From JAWVZU01 sp033722075 (GTDB taxonomy: Bacteria; Pseudomonadota; Gammaproteobacteria; Xanthomonadales; SZUA-38): a stretch of 5,910 nt of DNA. The position numbers and the translations under genes are program-made. Positions within the stretch are counted from its first letter, which is position 1; every line of letters starts with the position of its first letter. Under the pieces are notes generated by a model that was not told where the DNA came from, did no database searches, and saw nothing but the letters and a program-made list of their open reading frames with translations. This document shows positions 1-5,910 of this stretch, piece by piece. The stretch lies in contig JAWVZU010000246.1 in NCBI GenBank assembly GCA_033722075.1, forward strand, positions 1 through 5,910, in the 5' to 3' direction.

Positions 1-1149
1 GAGTGCCCACGATGCGCCGAGCCTCATGCGGGGCAGGATCTAATCTCGGCCGGTCGGCACGCGCGCTTGCGGGCCACAAATTGGGTTCGGGATCGCAAGT
101 TGGGCAAGTTGCGCATTTGCCGTCACTGCGAACGCTTGTGGCTGGAATGCTTCGATACGCGCGAGCACTACACCTGGTATCGCGACCTGGGCCACGGAAC
201 GGTGGATGTTCTGACCGCCGGGACATCTCCGTTGGACGTGGTCGATTGGGCTGCCCGGGAGCTGCCCGAGTCGGCTGTTTTCTGGTGTCAGCTACTGCTG
301 GCCGCGTGGTTGCGGAAACGCCCGGATACCGGGCAGGCTACGTTGGACCGGGTAGTCGAGATCCTCGCGGGCAGGGTTCGTGAACCCGGAGAGCTTGCTG
401 CCCTGCGACGGCTGGCGGTGTTGCAGTTTGCCCTGGCGGCCGTGAAGCAGCGGTCCCGCGCCCAAGGCCGGTCGGCCGACGGCGGCGTAAAGCCCGACCC
501 CAAGGAAATCAGGCGAGTCTGTGCCGCTCATCAGCCGAATCCGGGTCGAGCGGTCGCCTACCTCGGAAAGAGTGCGACGGTAGTTCGCCGGATCGCCCGA
601 ACGGTTGCCTTGCGCGCTCCACCAAGGCATTCCGACGGCGCTCTTGAACTCGAGGATCCGACCCCACTGGTCGCTGCTGCGCTCGCTAATCCGATGCCGG
701 GCGAAAAACGAGGCTACCCCCGCGGCCAGCGGCTTCGGCGCGGGCTCGAGTGCCTGCTTGCTCTGCGCCGAATCGGCGGTCGCTGGTCGGCCACGGCACC
801 CACGCTGTCGATGCCTCCGGAAGGATGGAGGACGCTTGACGCCGCTATGGACCCTGTATCGCTGCTGGCAACTGCTGTGAGCTCGCTGCTGGACCTGCGC
901 GGCGGGCCCGCAGAGCGTCGCCGCGATCAGATCCTCGAGTGTGCCGAATATCTGCCGCTCGCCGGCGACCTGGGCGGGCGAATCGGTCCGCACGCCCTGG
1001 CGGCCCTGGATGCCCTGGCGAAACAGATGGAAGAATCGTCCGCCCATCCGGATCGCGCCGCGCATCCGTCGCTGGTCCGGCTCGTAGCCCGCTTCAGGCG
1101 GCTGGCTGCAAGTGACTGCACTGCGGTCGATGGGGCGTGCGCGAGCTGA
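1..1149 (+). CDS. Unrecognised protein with N-terminal CxxC/CxxC zinc-ribbon-like pair, 5' end outside window
   Basis: Frame 1 is open from the first base to the TGA at 1147-1149, giving 382 visible residues with no start needed inside the window. A TTG at 67 could be taken as a start, but the residues before it include CPRC (C2, C5), which pairs with CRHC (C40, C43) as a plausible zinc-binding ribbon. The true start is therefore most likely upstream of the window. A further Cys lies at visible residue 50. The rest is rich in Arg, Ala and Leu, predicted mostly helical, with Trp-containing stretches around residues 55-105 and a Leu/Ala-rich C-terminal half; no membrane segment or signal peptide is evident. 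I do not recognise the family. A long opposite-strand frame (1065-292) has shadow-like composition. The gene converges on the minus-strand cluster, with 45 bp between the two stops. Zinc binding is inference. It could be an accessory or DNA/RNA-associated protein, but nothing shows this. Confidence 0.68.
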   Translation, partial: ECPRCAEPHAGQDLISAGRHARLRATNWVRDRKLGKLRICRHCERLWLECFDTREHYTWYRDLGHGTVDVLTAGTSPLDVVDWAARELPESAVFWCQLLLAAWLRKRPDTGQATLDRVVEILAGRVREPGELAALRRLAVLQFALAAVKQRSRAQGRSADGGVKPDPKEIRRVCAAHQPNPGRAVAYLGKSATVVRRIARTVALRAPPRHSDGALELEDPTPLVAAALANPMPGEKRGYPRGQRLRRGLECLLALRRIGGRWSATAPTLSMPPEGWRTLDAAMDPVSLLATAVSSLLDLRGGPAERRRDQILECAEYLPLAGDLGGRIGPHALAALDALAKQMEESSAHPDRAAHPSLVRLVARFRRLAASDCTAVDGACAS

Positions 1150-1194
1150 TTTCGGCCGCCCGCCACCGCAGGGGGCTCGCTTCAGGCATCAGGC
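1150..1194. other. Convergent intergenic gap
   Basis: This 45 bp gap separates the plus-strand stop (1147-1149) from the minus-strand stop (1197-1195). The only dyad is gcgagc (1141-1146) with gctcgc (1176-1181): a 6 bp stem with a loop of 29 bases and no T-run on either strand, so it does not look like a classical intrinsic terminator. A short tandem caggc-at-caggc sits near 1184-1195. Confidence 0.4.
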
Positions 1195-1674
1195 TTATTC
1201 CGTGGTTCGACAACTCTGTCGAGGTGTGAGACTGGTGTAGTCGCCGGCAAACTCATCGGAAAACTGTGCGCGGTTGCGACACCACCATTCGACCGCGCCC
1301 GGCGACGACTGGGCATGAGCCTTCCAGGCTGCCCGCTGCTTCAGAAACTCGTCCGGTTCGTAGAGACCGTTGCGGGACTGGTAGTGGACATTCTCCCAGT
1401 AGCGGAAAAGCCCCCTGGTGAACGCCGCATAACGTTAGGCCTCGTCGGCACTGAGCTCTTCACCGGCATCTCCGCGACGCCTGATGCTTGCCAGTTCTCC
1501 GTCCTGAGCAAGCAGCTTCATGAAGTCCACGAACTCGGTCGACACCTCGTGCCGGGTCTGGGCGCGGACCGAGGTCAGATTCTGCCTGAGCTCAGCCGCC
1601 ACCAGGACGATGCCGAGAAGAACGCCCAGGTTGGCCCCGAGGGTAAGCCACCGATGGAGACTTTCATGCTTCAT
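1195..1674 (-). pseudogene. Small single-TM protein gene interrupted by one in-frame TAA
   Basis: Reading from ATG at 1674, the frame encodes 79 residues, meets TAA at 1437-1435, then continues in the same frame for 79 more sense codons to a second TAA at 1197-1195. The full product would be 159 residues counting the stop position. Residues 9-28 form a hydrophobic membrane segment (LTLGANLGVLLGIVLVAAEL) followed by a charged helical region. The part after the stop is protein-like and rich in aromatics (LFRYWENVHYQ, NGLYEPDEF, EWWCRNRAQFSDEF). That layout (one N-terminal TM, then a helical domain with an FRYWEN-HYQ type motif) matches small uncharacterised membrane proteins I recall from marine gammaproteobacteria, in which both halves belong together; this is from memory, not a search. 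A short-ORF caller would report only 1435-1674. The gene lies 41 bp after the SprT-like gene on the same strand, and the Shine-Dalgarno before its ATG is weak. The stop may be a real nonsense mutation, a sequencing error, or a readthrough site. Confidence 0.72.
1435..1437 (-). other. In-frame premature TAA stop codon
   Basis: On the minus strand the context is GCC TAA CGT. A single substitution would restore a sense codon (GAA, CAA, AAA, TAC or TAT among others). The base following the stop is C, a context associated with leaky termination in bacteria. No frameshift is needed to continue reading. Confidence 0.85.
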
Positions 1675-1715
1675 GGGTGAGTCTCATACGGTCGCTGGGT
1701 GGGAGGCCGTTCTGA

Positions 1716-2231
1716 TCACGACTGCTCAGAGTCACTCGCAGGAGAGACGTCCGATTCCAGGCGGGTGATCTGCAGGCGACCCGAGCGACCGGCCCGGACG
1801 CAAATGGCGCAACGCCAGTGGCGCATGCGGCTTCGGGTGGCCCGTTCCACGGCGCACACCGGGCAGCGGTGGAGGAACCCGGCGCGCGGTCGCATGCCGG
1901 ACTTCACTTCGGCTGAGACTTCCATGCGTACGGTGGGCCGCAGCCCGGCCTCGCGCATCAGGCGCTGCCATTGAGGGCCATGCGGTTGGGCGCGGCGGCC
2001 GTGGCGGCGCCGGATGACCAGGTGAGCCAGTTCGTGGGTCAGTACCTCCTTGAGCGCGACGGGATCGGCCTGAAGGGCGGCATTGAGGCGGACCAGGTCG
2101 CGTTGCGGGTACGCCAGGCCCAGCGAGGTGGTCATGCGGGTCGAATATTCGATCTGCGCTTCAACCAGGGATGGCTCGTCCCAGAGCCGGGAAAGCCGCC
2201 GAATTTCCTCACTTAGCTCTTCAATGCTCAA
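1716..2231 (-). CDS. SprT-like zinc metalloprotease-fold protein
   Basis: The 171-residue protein shows the SprT-like arrangement. An N-terminal helical part (residues 1-30) is followed by the domain core with HELAH at 66-70 (zinc ligands H66 and H70, catalytic E67) and a third His in HGPQW (H84). A C-terminal zinc ribbon has C123/C126 and C141/C144. All expected ligands are present and the length is normal for bacterial SprT-like proteins (about 150-175). No signal peptide or membrane segment is seen, so it is presumably cytoplasmic. The eukaryotic relative SPRTN degrades DNA-protein crosslinks; the bacterial role and substrate are poorly known, so proteolysis here is inference. The start is a TTG at 2231-2229 that overlaps the TGA of the upstream TPR gene (TTGA). 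There is no clear Shine-Dalgarno before it, which suggests translational coupling. The next in-frame Met is residue 33, which would cut into the domain. The split small-membrane-protein gene follows after 41 bp. Confidence 0.9.
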   Translation of the reverse strand: MSIEELSEEIRRLSRLWDEPSLVEAQIEYSTRMTTSLGLAYPQRDLVRLNAALQADPVALKEVLTHELAHLVIRRRHGRRAQPHGPQWQRLMREAGLRPTVRMEVSAEVKSGMRPRAGFLHRCPVCAVERATRSRMRHWRCAICVRAGRSGRLQITRLESDVSPASDSEQS

Positions 2232-4483
2232 GACGGAATGCCGAAGTCGGTCTGCTCGGCAAGATAGCGGCGCATGGTTTCGGCGACCCTGGCTTCGGCT
2301 TCACGCCGCTCGACCATGGCGGCCTGGATGCGTGGGTCCGCAACCAAGTCGGCCAGGTGGGGCTGGTCAAAGATACTGTCCCAGGACGTGAAGCGCGTCG
2401 GCGGCTCGGTGAACAGATCATCCAGGGCGATCTGTATGGCTTCCTGGGGATCGCCGGCCAGGGCTTCGAACTGGATCCGAAGGAGCGGGTTGTTTGCAAA
2501 ATCAACGCCGAACTGAGAGAAAACCTCGACCAGCCCCTCGATCATGCCGGCCATCTCTGCCTCGGTGAGCACGCTGGACAAAGCGCCCAGTGCGGACAAT
2601 CTCGTAGCGAGTGCTTCGAAGGGGACATCGAACTGGCCGACGGCCCGGAATCCCGGCCGGTTTTTCTCGACGAAGGCCAGCGCCTCCTGGACGTGATCGT
2701 TCCGGACCGCAATGTCGAACAGGGCGCCGAATGATGCGTCTTCGGAGCCGTGGCGATTGTCCATGTCGGAGCTGATCATCTCGCGTGCAAGCTTATTCGC
2801 CTGCTCGGTCTCCCCCCGGCTCAGGGCGCGCTCGAGCCGCGCGTGGTAGACGGCGGGTGCGGTCGGTTCGATGGCTTCGGCCCGCGCCAGAAACCAGTCG
2901 GCCTGATCCGAGAGCCCGAACTGATAGAGGAAGATCGCAATGCCCGCAGGCAGTTCGTGATCCTGCGGGTCCAGCTCCATGGCCCGGATATAGTGCTCGA
3001 GAAAGCTGACCGCGTCGCCGGTGTGGGTGGCGAAATGGGCCAGCCTGGCTTCCGTACTGGATTGTCCGGGTTCGATCTCCAGTGATCGCCGTAGTGCCTC
3101 GCTGGCAGCGTGAAACTCATCCAGGTCGTGATAGACATCACCCAGGTCATTGATGAACGCGGTATTGAGGGGGTCAAGTTCAAGCAGTTGCTGGATCTCC
3201 GCCAGGGCTTCCGATTCCTGCCCGGTGCGGCGGAGCACCGTGGCAAGCCATTTCCGAGGCTCCGTGTTGTTCGGCTCCCGGTCGATCAGGGCCCGAAGAT
3301 TCTCGAGTAATTCCGGAAGGATCCCCGTGTTCCCGCTTTCGAAGTCGCGGATCGCCTGGATCATGAGTTGATTCGTCCGGGCCGTGATGTCATCGGGCCG
3401 GGCGGCAAGAACCTGGTCGAAAAGGGCCATGGCGCGCTGGTTCGCCTCGTCCGAAGAGAGCATTCCGGTTCTTGCCTGCAGGCCGTAGACAATGCCCAGT
3501 TGGGTTTTGGCATCAATGAAGCCCGGGTCTTCCGACAAGGCCTGCTTCAGGAGTTGCTCGGCCTGCTGAAGGCTGCCAAAGGATCCAACCGCAATCTCCG
3601 ATAGCGCTCTCAGAAAGAGGTCGTAGGCAGACAGGTCGGTCGTCCCCGCATCAACCAGGCTTTCTGCGTTCTGCTCGATGTTCAGCCCAAGGGAAACGGA
3701 AAGGGCTCGGCCGACCTCGGCGGCAATCTCGTCCTGGATCGCGAAGATGTCGTCCAGGGTGCGGTCGAAATTCTCGGTCCACACGTGGAATCCGTCGGAA
3801 GCACGAATGAGCTGTGCGGTAATCCGAACCCGGTCACCGGACCGTTGGACGCTGCCCTCCAGCACGTGGGCCACCCCGAGTGCGCCGGCGATCTCCCGGA
3901 TATCCGAGTCCTTGCCTTTGAAGGCAAAACTCGAAGTGCGCGCGGCAACCTGCAGGTCGGGGATCTTGGCCAGGCCGTGCAGGAGGGTCTCGGTCAATCC
4001 GTCCGAGAAGTACTCGTTCTCGTCGCTGCCGGACAGGTTGGCAAAGGGCAGCACGGCGATCGAAGCGGGGGCCGCATCGGTCGTGACGGCCGCGTTCTGG
4101 GCAGGCGCGGACTCTCCGGCGGGTGTAGATGGACCCGGAGGCCTGAAGAACTGCTGGTAGCTGACCAGCGCAATCGCGACGAGGCCGACCACCAGCGTGA
4201 TGTGATTCAGTTTTCGACCCGTGTGCGGCGTGATCGACTGGTCGCGGGGCACCTGCGATTCCCGCTTGAGACCCTCCGGGGTCAGTTCGTAGAGCCAGGA
4301 AAATGCGAGTGCCACGGGCAGGCCGACGATCAACAGCGCAAGCACCATGCGCAGTGCCCAGTCCGGCACACCCATGAGGTCGAACAGCAGGTCGGCGACC
4401 TGCAGGATCAGCCAGCCGCTGACGATGTACAGGATCGCCATACGGAAGACGTTGCGTCGTCGCAGTTCGGCCCAGAAGCTCAT
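2228..4483 (-). CDS. Membrane-anchored TolB-like (FlgO-type) domain and TPR protein
   Basis: The protein has 751 residues from ATG 4483. The N-terminal block FWAELRRRNVFR leads into membrane segments at about 13-33 and 43-65, a basic loop (ELTPEGLKRE), and a third segment at about 94-112. A Pro/Ala-rich linker (113-140) follows, then a TolB-N/FlgO-like domain at about 141-260 (SIAVLPFANLS, EYFSDGLTETLL, VLEGSVQ, WTENFDR), then tetratricopeptide-type helices from about 285 to 605 and a helical C-terminus. By the positive-inside rule, the Arg-rich ends are cytoplasmic and the TolB-like/TPR part lies in the periplasm. Relatives are often fused to CadC-like DNA-binding or adenylate cyclase domains; neither is present here, so it looks like a binding scaffold rather than a regulator or enzyme. 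Start choice: an ATG at 4516 would add 11 residues, but GAGGAGG lies inside that extension, 11 bases before the ATG at 4483, and family members begin at M-S-F. Its TGA overlaps the SprT-like start; purU ends 75 bp upstream. Confidence 0.92.
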   Translation of the reverse strand: MSFWAELRRRNVFRMAILYIVSGWLILQVADLLFDLMGVPDWALRMVLALLIVGLPVALAFSWLYELTPEGLKRESQVPRDQSITPHTGRKLNHITLVVGLVAIALVSYQQFFRPPGPSTPAGESAPAQNAAVTTDAAPASIAVLPFANLSGSDENEYFSDGLTETLLHGLAKIPDLQVAARTSSFAFKGKDSDIREIAGALGVAHVLEGSVQRSGDRVRITAQLIRASDGFHVWTENFDRTLDDIFAIQDEIAAEVGRALSVSLGLNIEQNAESLVDAGTTDLSAYDLFLRALSEIAVGSFGSLQQAEQLLKQALSEDPGFIDAKTQLGIVYGLQARTGMLSSDEANQRAMALFDQVLAARPDDITARTNQLMIQAIRDFESGNTGILPELLENLRALIDREPNNTEPRKWLATVLRRTGQESEALAEIQQLLELDPLNTAFINDLGDVYHDLDEFHAASEALRRSLEIEPGQSSTEARLAHFATHTGDAVSFLEHYIRAMELDPQDHELPAGIAIFLYQFGLSDQADWFLARAEAIEPTAPAVYHARLERALSRGETEQANKLAREMISSDMDNRHGSEDASFGALFDIAVRNDHVQEALAFVEKNRPGFRAVGQFDVPFEALATRLSALGALSSVLTEAEMAGMIEGLVEVFSQFGVDFANNPLLRIQFEALAGDPQEAIQIALDDLFTEPPTRFTSWDSIFDQPHLADLVADPRIQAAMVERREAEARVAETMRRYLAEQTDFGIPS

Positions 4484-4558
4484 GCCGAGCAGGTCCTCCT
4501 CAAAATATTGGCGCATCGTAGCGCATTCCGGGGCAGGTGGCGCTTCCCGTTCAACAGC
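4484..4558 (-). other. purU to TPR gene spacer
   Basis: 75 bp lie between the purU stop and the preferred TPR start. A weak dyad, agcgc (4520-4524) with gcgct (4540-4544), has a 15-base loop and no T-run, so it is not a convincing terminator. No good -10/-35 pair was found. Read-through transcription from purU is therefore possible but not shown. Confidence 0.4.
4495..4500 (-). promoter_or_regulatory. Strong Shine-Dalgarno that decides the TPR gene start
   Basis: On the minus strand this reads AGGAGG within TTTTGAGGAGGACC, ending 11 bases before the ATG at 4483. It lies within the reading frame that an ATG at 4516 would open, where no comparable ribosome site precedes the start. This favours the 751-residue form. 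The 11-base spacer is a little long. Confidence 0.7.
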
Positions 4559-5413
4559 TCAGGACCGCATCACGACCGTACGCTGGCCGAGCACGAAGAT
4601 CCGGTGCTCTGCATGCCAGCGAACTGCACGGTTCAATACGGCTGCCTCCAGATCATGGCCGATCTCGATCATGCTTTCGGGCACGACCGTGTGGTCTACA
4701 CGCTCGACGCCCTGCTCGATGATTGGACCCTCGTCCAGGTCGGGCGTGACGTAATGGGCGGTGGCGCCGATGATCTTGACGCCGCGCGCGTAGGCCTGGT
4801 GGTACGGCCGCGCCCCCTTGAAGCCCGGCAGAAAGGAATGGTGGATGTTGATGCAGCGGCGCCTGAGCCGTTCGCAGGCCGCGTCCGACAAGATCTGCAT
4901 GTATCGTGCAAGAACGAGCAGTTCGGCATTCGTTTCCTCGAATACCTCGAGCAGCCGCGCTTCCTGGGCCGCCTTTCCGTCCGCCTCGATCGGGAGATGA
5001 AAGAAGGGCAACTCGTACCACGCCGCCAGACGTCCCTGATCGGGATGATTGGAAACGACTCCGACCACCTCGATCGGCAGCGCCCCGATGCTTGCCCGGT
5101 GCAACATGCTGTTGAGACAATGCCCCTCACGCGAGACTGCGATCAGGACCCGACAGGGCTGGTTGCCCTCGAAAAGGGACCAGCGGGAAGCCAGGCGGGC
5201 CGCGAGGGGCCGGAATGCCCGCTCGAATTCCTCCGGTGGCGGCAGATCCCCCTCGAATTCCGCCCGCATCAATGAACGCGCATCGATCGGATCGCGAAAA
5301 TGCGCCGCTTCGGTAATCAGGCCGCCGAAATCGGCAATGAGGCCGGTCAACGCGGCCACGATGCCCGTCGCGTCGGGGCAGGAGTGTTTCAGGATGTAAT
5401 GGCGCATCGTCAT
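4559..5413 (-). CDS. purU: Formyltetrahydrofolate deformylase
   Basis: This cytoplasmic enzyme hydrolyses 10-formyltetrahydrofolate to formate and tetrahydrofolate. It balances the one-carbon pool and supplies formate for PurT-type purine synthesis. The 284-residue product (E. coli PurU is 280) has an N-terminal ACT-like regulatory domain at about 5-80 (CPDATGIVA, SLMRAEFEG), then a formyltransferase-fold catalytic domain at about 86-284. The catalytic triad of the formyl-transferase superfamily is intact: N189 and H191 in INIHHSFLPGFKGARPYHQA, and D227 in DLDEGP. VKIIGATAHYVT is also typical. The ATG at 5413 has GGGAG about 8 bases upstream and begins MTMRHYILKH just before the ACT domain; a second ATG at 5407 is a minor alternative. 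The frame stays open upstream to 5707, but that extension is Arg/Pro-rich, is unlike the family and overlaps the divergent MASE1 gene, so it is not coding. The gene is first in the minus-strand cluster. Confidence 0.97.
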   Translation of the reverse strand: MTMRHYILKHSCPDATGIVAALTGLIADFGGLITEAAHFRDPIDARSLMRAEFEGDLPPPEEFERAFRPLAARLASRWSLFEGNQPCRVLIAVSREGHCLNSMLHRASIGALPIEVVGVVSNHPDQGRLAAWYELPFFHLPIEADGKAAQEARLLEVFEETNAELLVLARYMQILSDAACERLRRRCINIHHSFLPGFKGARPYHQAYARGVKIIGATAHYVTPDLDEGPIIEQGVERVDHTVVPESMIEIGHDLEAAVLNRAVRWHAEHRIFVLGQRTVVMRS

Positions 5414-5544
5414 GCGGAGTTCTCCCGGCGGTCGGTATTCTCGCGGTTCCGCCCGGGGTCCGCCGCCCTGGCGGGGATTGTTGCATAATCGGCCCTGCCA
5501 GTTGCCTGGCCATCGAAGACCCGCTTTCAAAGGAACGAGAACGG
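5414..5544. promoter_or_regulatory. Divergent intergenic region between purU and the MASE1 gene
   Basis: This 131 bp region must hold promoters for both directions. The only AT-rich spot is near 5477-5490. CATAAT at 5484-5489 could be a plus-strand -10, and the overlapping GATTAT (5490-5485) could be a minus-strand -10 with TGGCCA (5512-5507) as a poor -35 at 16 bp. No good plus-strand -35 lies upstream (GC-rich). A perfect small inverted repeat, gccag-ttgc-ctggc, lies at 5497-5510, just downstream of the putative plus-strand -10; it could be an operator or a transcript hairpin. These assignments rest on weak matches. Confidence 0.35.
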
Positions 5545-5910
5545 ATGACCCAGAGCCCAGGAACCAACCCGAGCGTCGGAGCTTCCGCCGGAAAGCCCCG
5601 GATTGCCTTCTGGGCCCTGCAGGCGGGAATCGCGTTGCTCTGGCTGCTGGTCTGGCATCTCGCCGCGCTGCTCGAGTATGCGCCACACGCAAGCCTTTGG
5701 TATCCACCCGCGGCGGTCAGCTACGCAGCGTTCCGGCTTTACGCCTGGCGCGGTATTCCTGCCGTGTTCCTGGCCAACGTCACGGCAACCTGGCTGACCA
5801 ACGAGGCAATGGGTGGCGGCCTTGCGGGCAGCGACCTGATCGTGGGCTGTCTGCTCGTCTTCCTGGCGCATGCCACTCCTTACTACCTGGCGGCGCGCCT
5901 GATGGACGAA
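5545..5910 (+). CDS. MASE1-like membrane sensor domain protein, 3' end outside window
   Basis: The 122 visible residues run from the ATG at 5545 to the last base of the window. AGGA lies about 10 bases before the start. After a Ser/Gly/Pro-rich cytoplasmic leader (residues 1-18), hydrophobic segments occur at about 20-42, 56-81 and 96-117. The stretch SLWYPPAAVSYAAF followed by WRGIPAVFLANV resembles the conserved VWPPAG...PGIFLG region of MASE1, a multi-helix integral membrane sensor domain. MASE1 domains usually precede a signalling output such as a GGDEF diguanylate cyclase, EAL domain or histidine kinase; which one applies lies beyond the window, so the function is open. The gene is transcribed divergently from purU. 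The start avoids the false upstream extension of purU, which overlaps it on the other strand. Confidence 0.76.
   Translation, partial: MTQSPGTNPSVGASAGKPRIAFWALQAGIALLWLLVWHLAALLEYAPHASLWYPPAAVSYAAFRLYAWRGIPAVFLANVTATWLTNEAMGGGLAGSDLIVGCLLVFLAHATPYYLAARLMDE

Noticed and set aside
292..1065. Long minus-strand frame opposite the left-edge gene
   Set aside because: Its composition looks like an antisense shadow (Gln/Arg/Ser-rich, no motif), while the plus frame is open to the window edge and has a paired CxxC motif.
1141..1181. gcgagc/gctcgc dyad as a bidirectional terminator
   Set aside because: The stem is only 6 bp with a 29-base loop, and no T-run follows on either strand.
1315..1680. Plus-strand frame of 121 residues
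   Set aside because: It is antisense to the split small membrane-protein gene and shows no recognisable domain or ribosome site.
4520..4544. agcgc/gcgct dyad after purU as a terminator
   Set aside because: The stem is 5 bp with a 15-base loop and no T-run, which is not above chance in GC-rich DNA.
3785..5275. 496-residue plus-strand frame
   Set aside because: It lies antisense to both purU and the TPR gene, which have clear family motifs. Long shadow frames are common in GC-rich DNA.
5414..5707. Upstream extension of the purU frame giving a 382-residue product
   Set aside because: The extra 98 residues are Arg/Pro-rich, absent from PurU proteins and overlap the divergent gene's start. A good Shine-Dalgarno precedes the ATG at 5413.

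Overview
The window is GC-rich, densely coding bacterial DNA. PurU resembles the enterobacterial enzyme closely over its catalytic core, and the membrane/TPR protein has an N-terminus common in gammaproteobacteria of the Wenzhouxiangella/Xanthomonadales/Chromatiales kind. A gammaproteobacterium is therefore the best guess; this is inferred from protein flavour, not from a marker gene. No RNA genes, CRISPR arrays, insertion sequences or obvious phage genes were seen.

Layout. Positions 1-1149 (+) hold the 3' part of an unrecognised gene whose start lies outside the window; its first visible residues complete a CxxC...CxxC zinc-ribbon-like pair. It converges on a block of four minus-strand genes. 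In transcription order these are purU (5413-4559, formyltetrahydrofolate deformylase), a membrane-anchored TolB-like/TPR protein (4483-2228), a SprT-like zinc metalloprotease-fold protein (2231-1716), and a small single-TM protein (1674-1195) split by one in-frame TAA at 1437-1435. Divergent from purU, a plus-strand gene starting at 5545 encodes an N-terminal MASE1-like membrane sensor domain and runs off the end of the window.

How the genes fit together. The TPR gene and the SprT-like gene overlap by four bases (TTGA) and are probably translationally coupled. The small gene follows after 41 bp and purU precedes after 75 bp, so a single transcript is possible but not proven. purU supplies formate and free tetrahydrofolate from 10-formyl-THF. 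The TPR protein probably displays a ligand- or protein-binding scaffold in the periplasm. No functional link between purU and the other three can be read from sequence. The 131 bp between purU and the MASE1 gene must carry promoters for both directions.

Most worth a second look: the small gene with a single in-frame stop and a fully preserved downstream frame, and the unrecognised zinc-ribbon protein at the left edge. No strong case for a wholly new multi-gene system was found.
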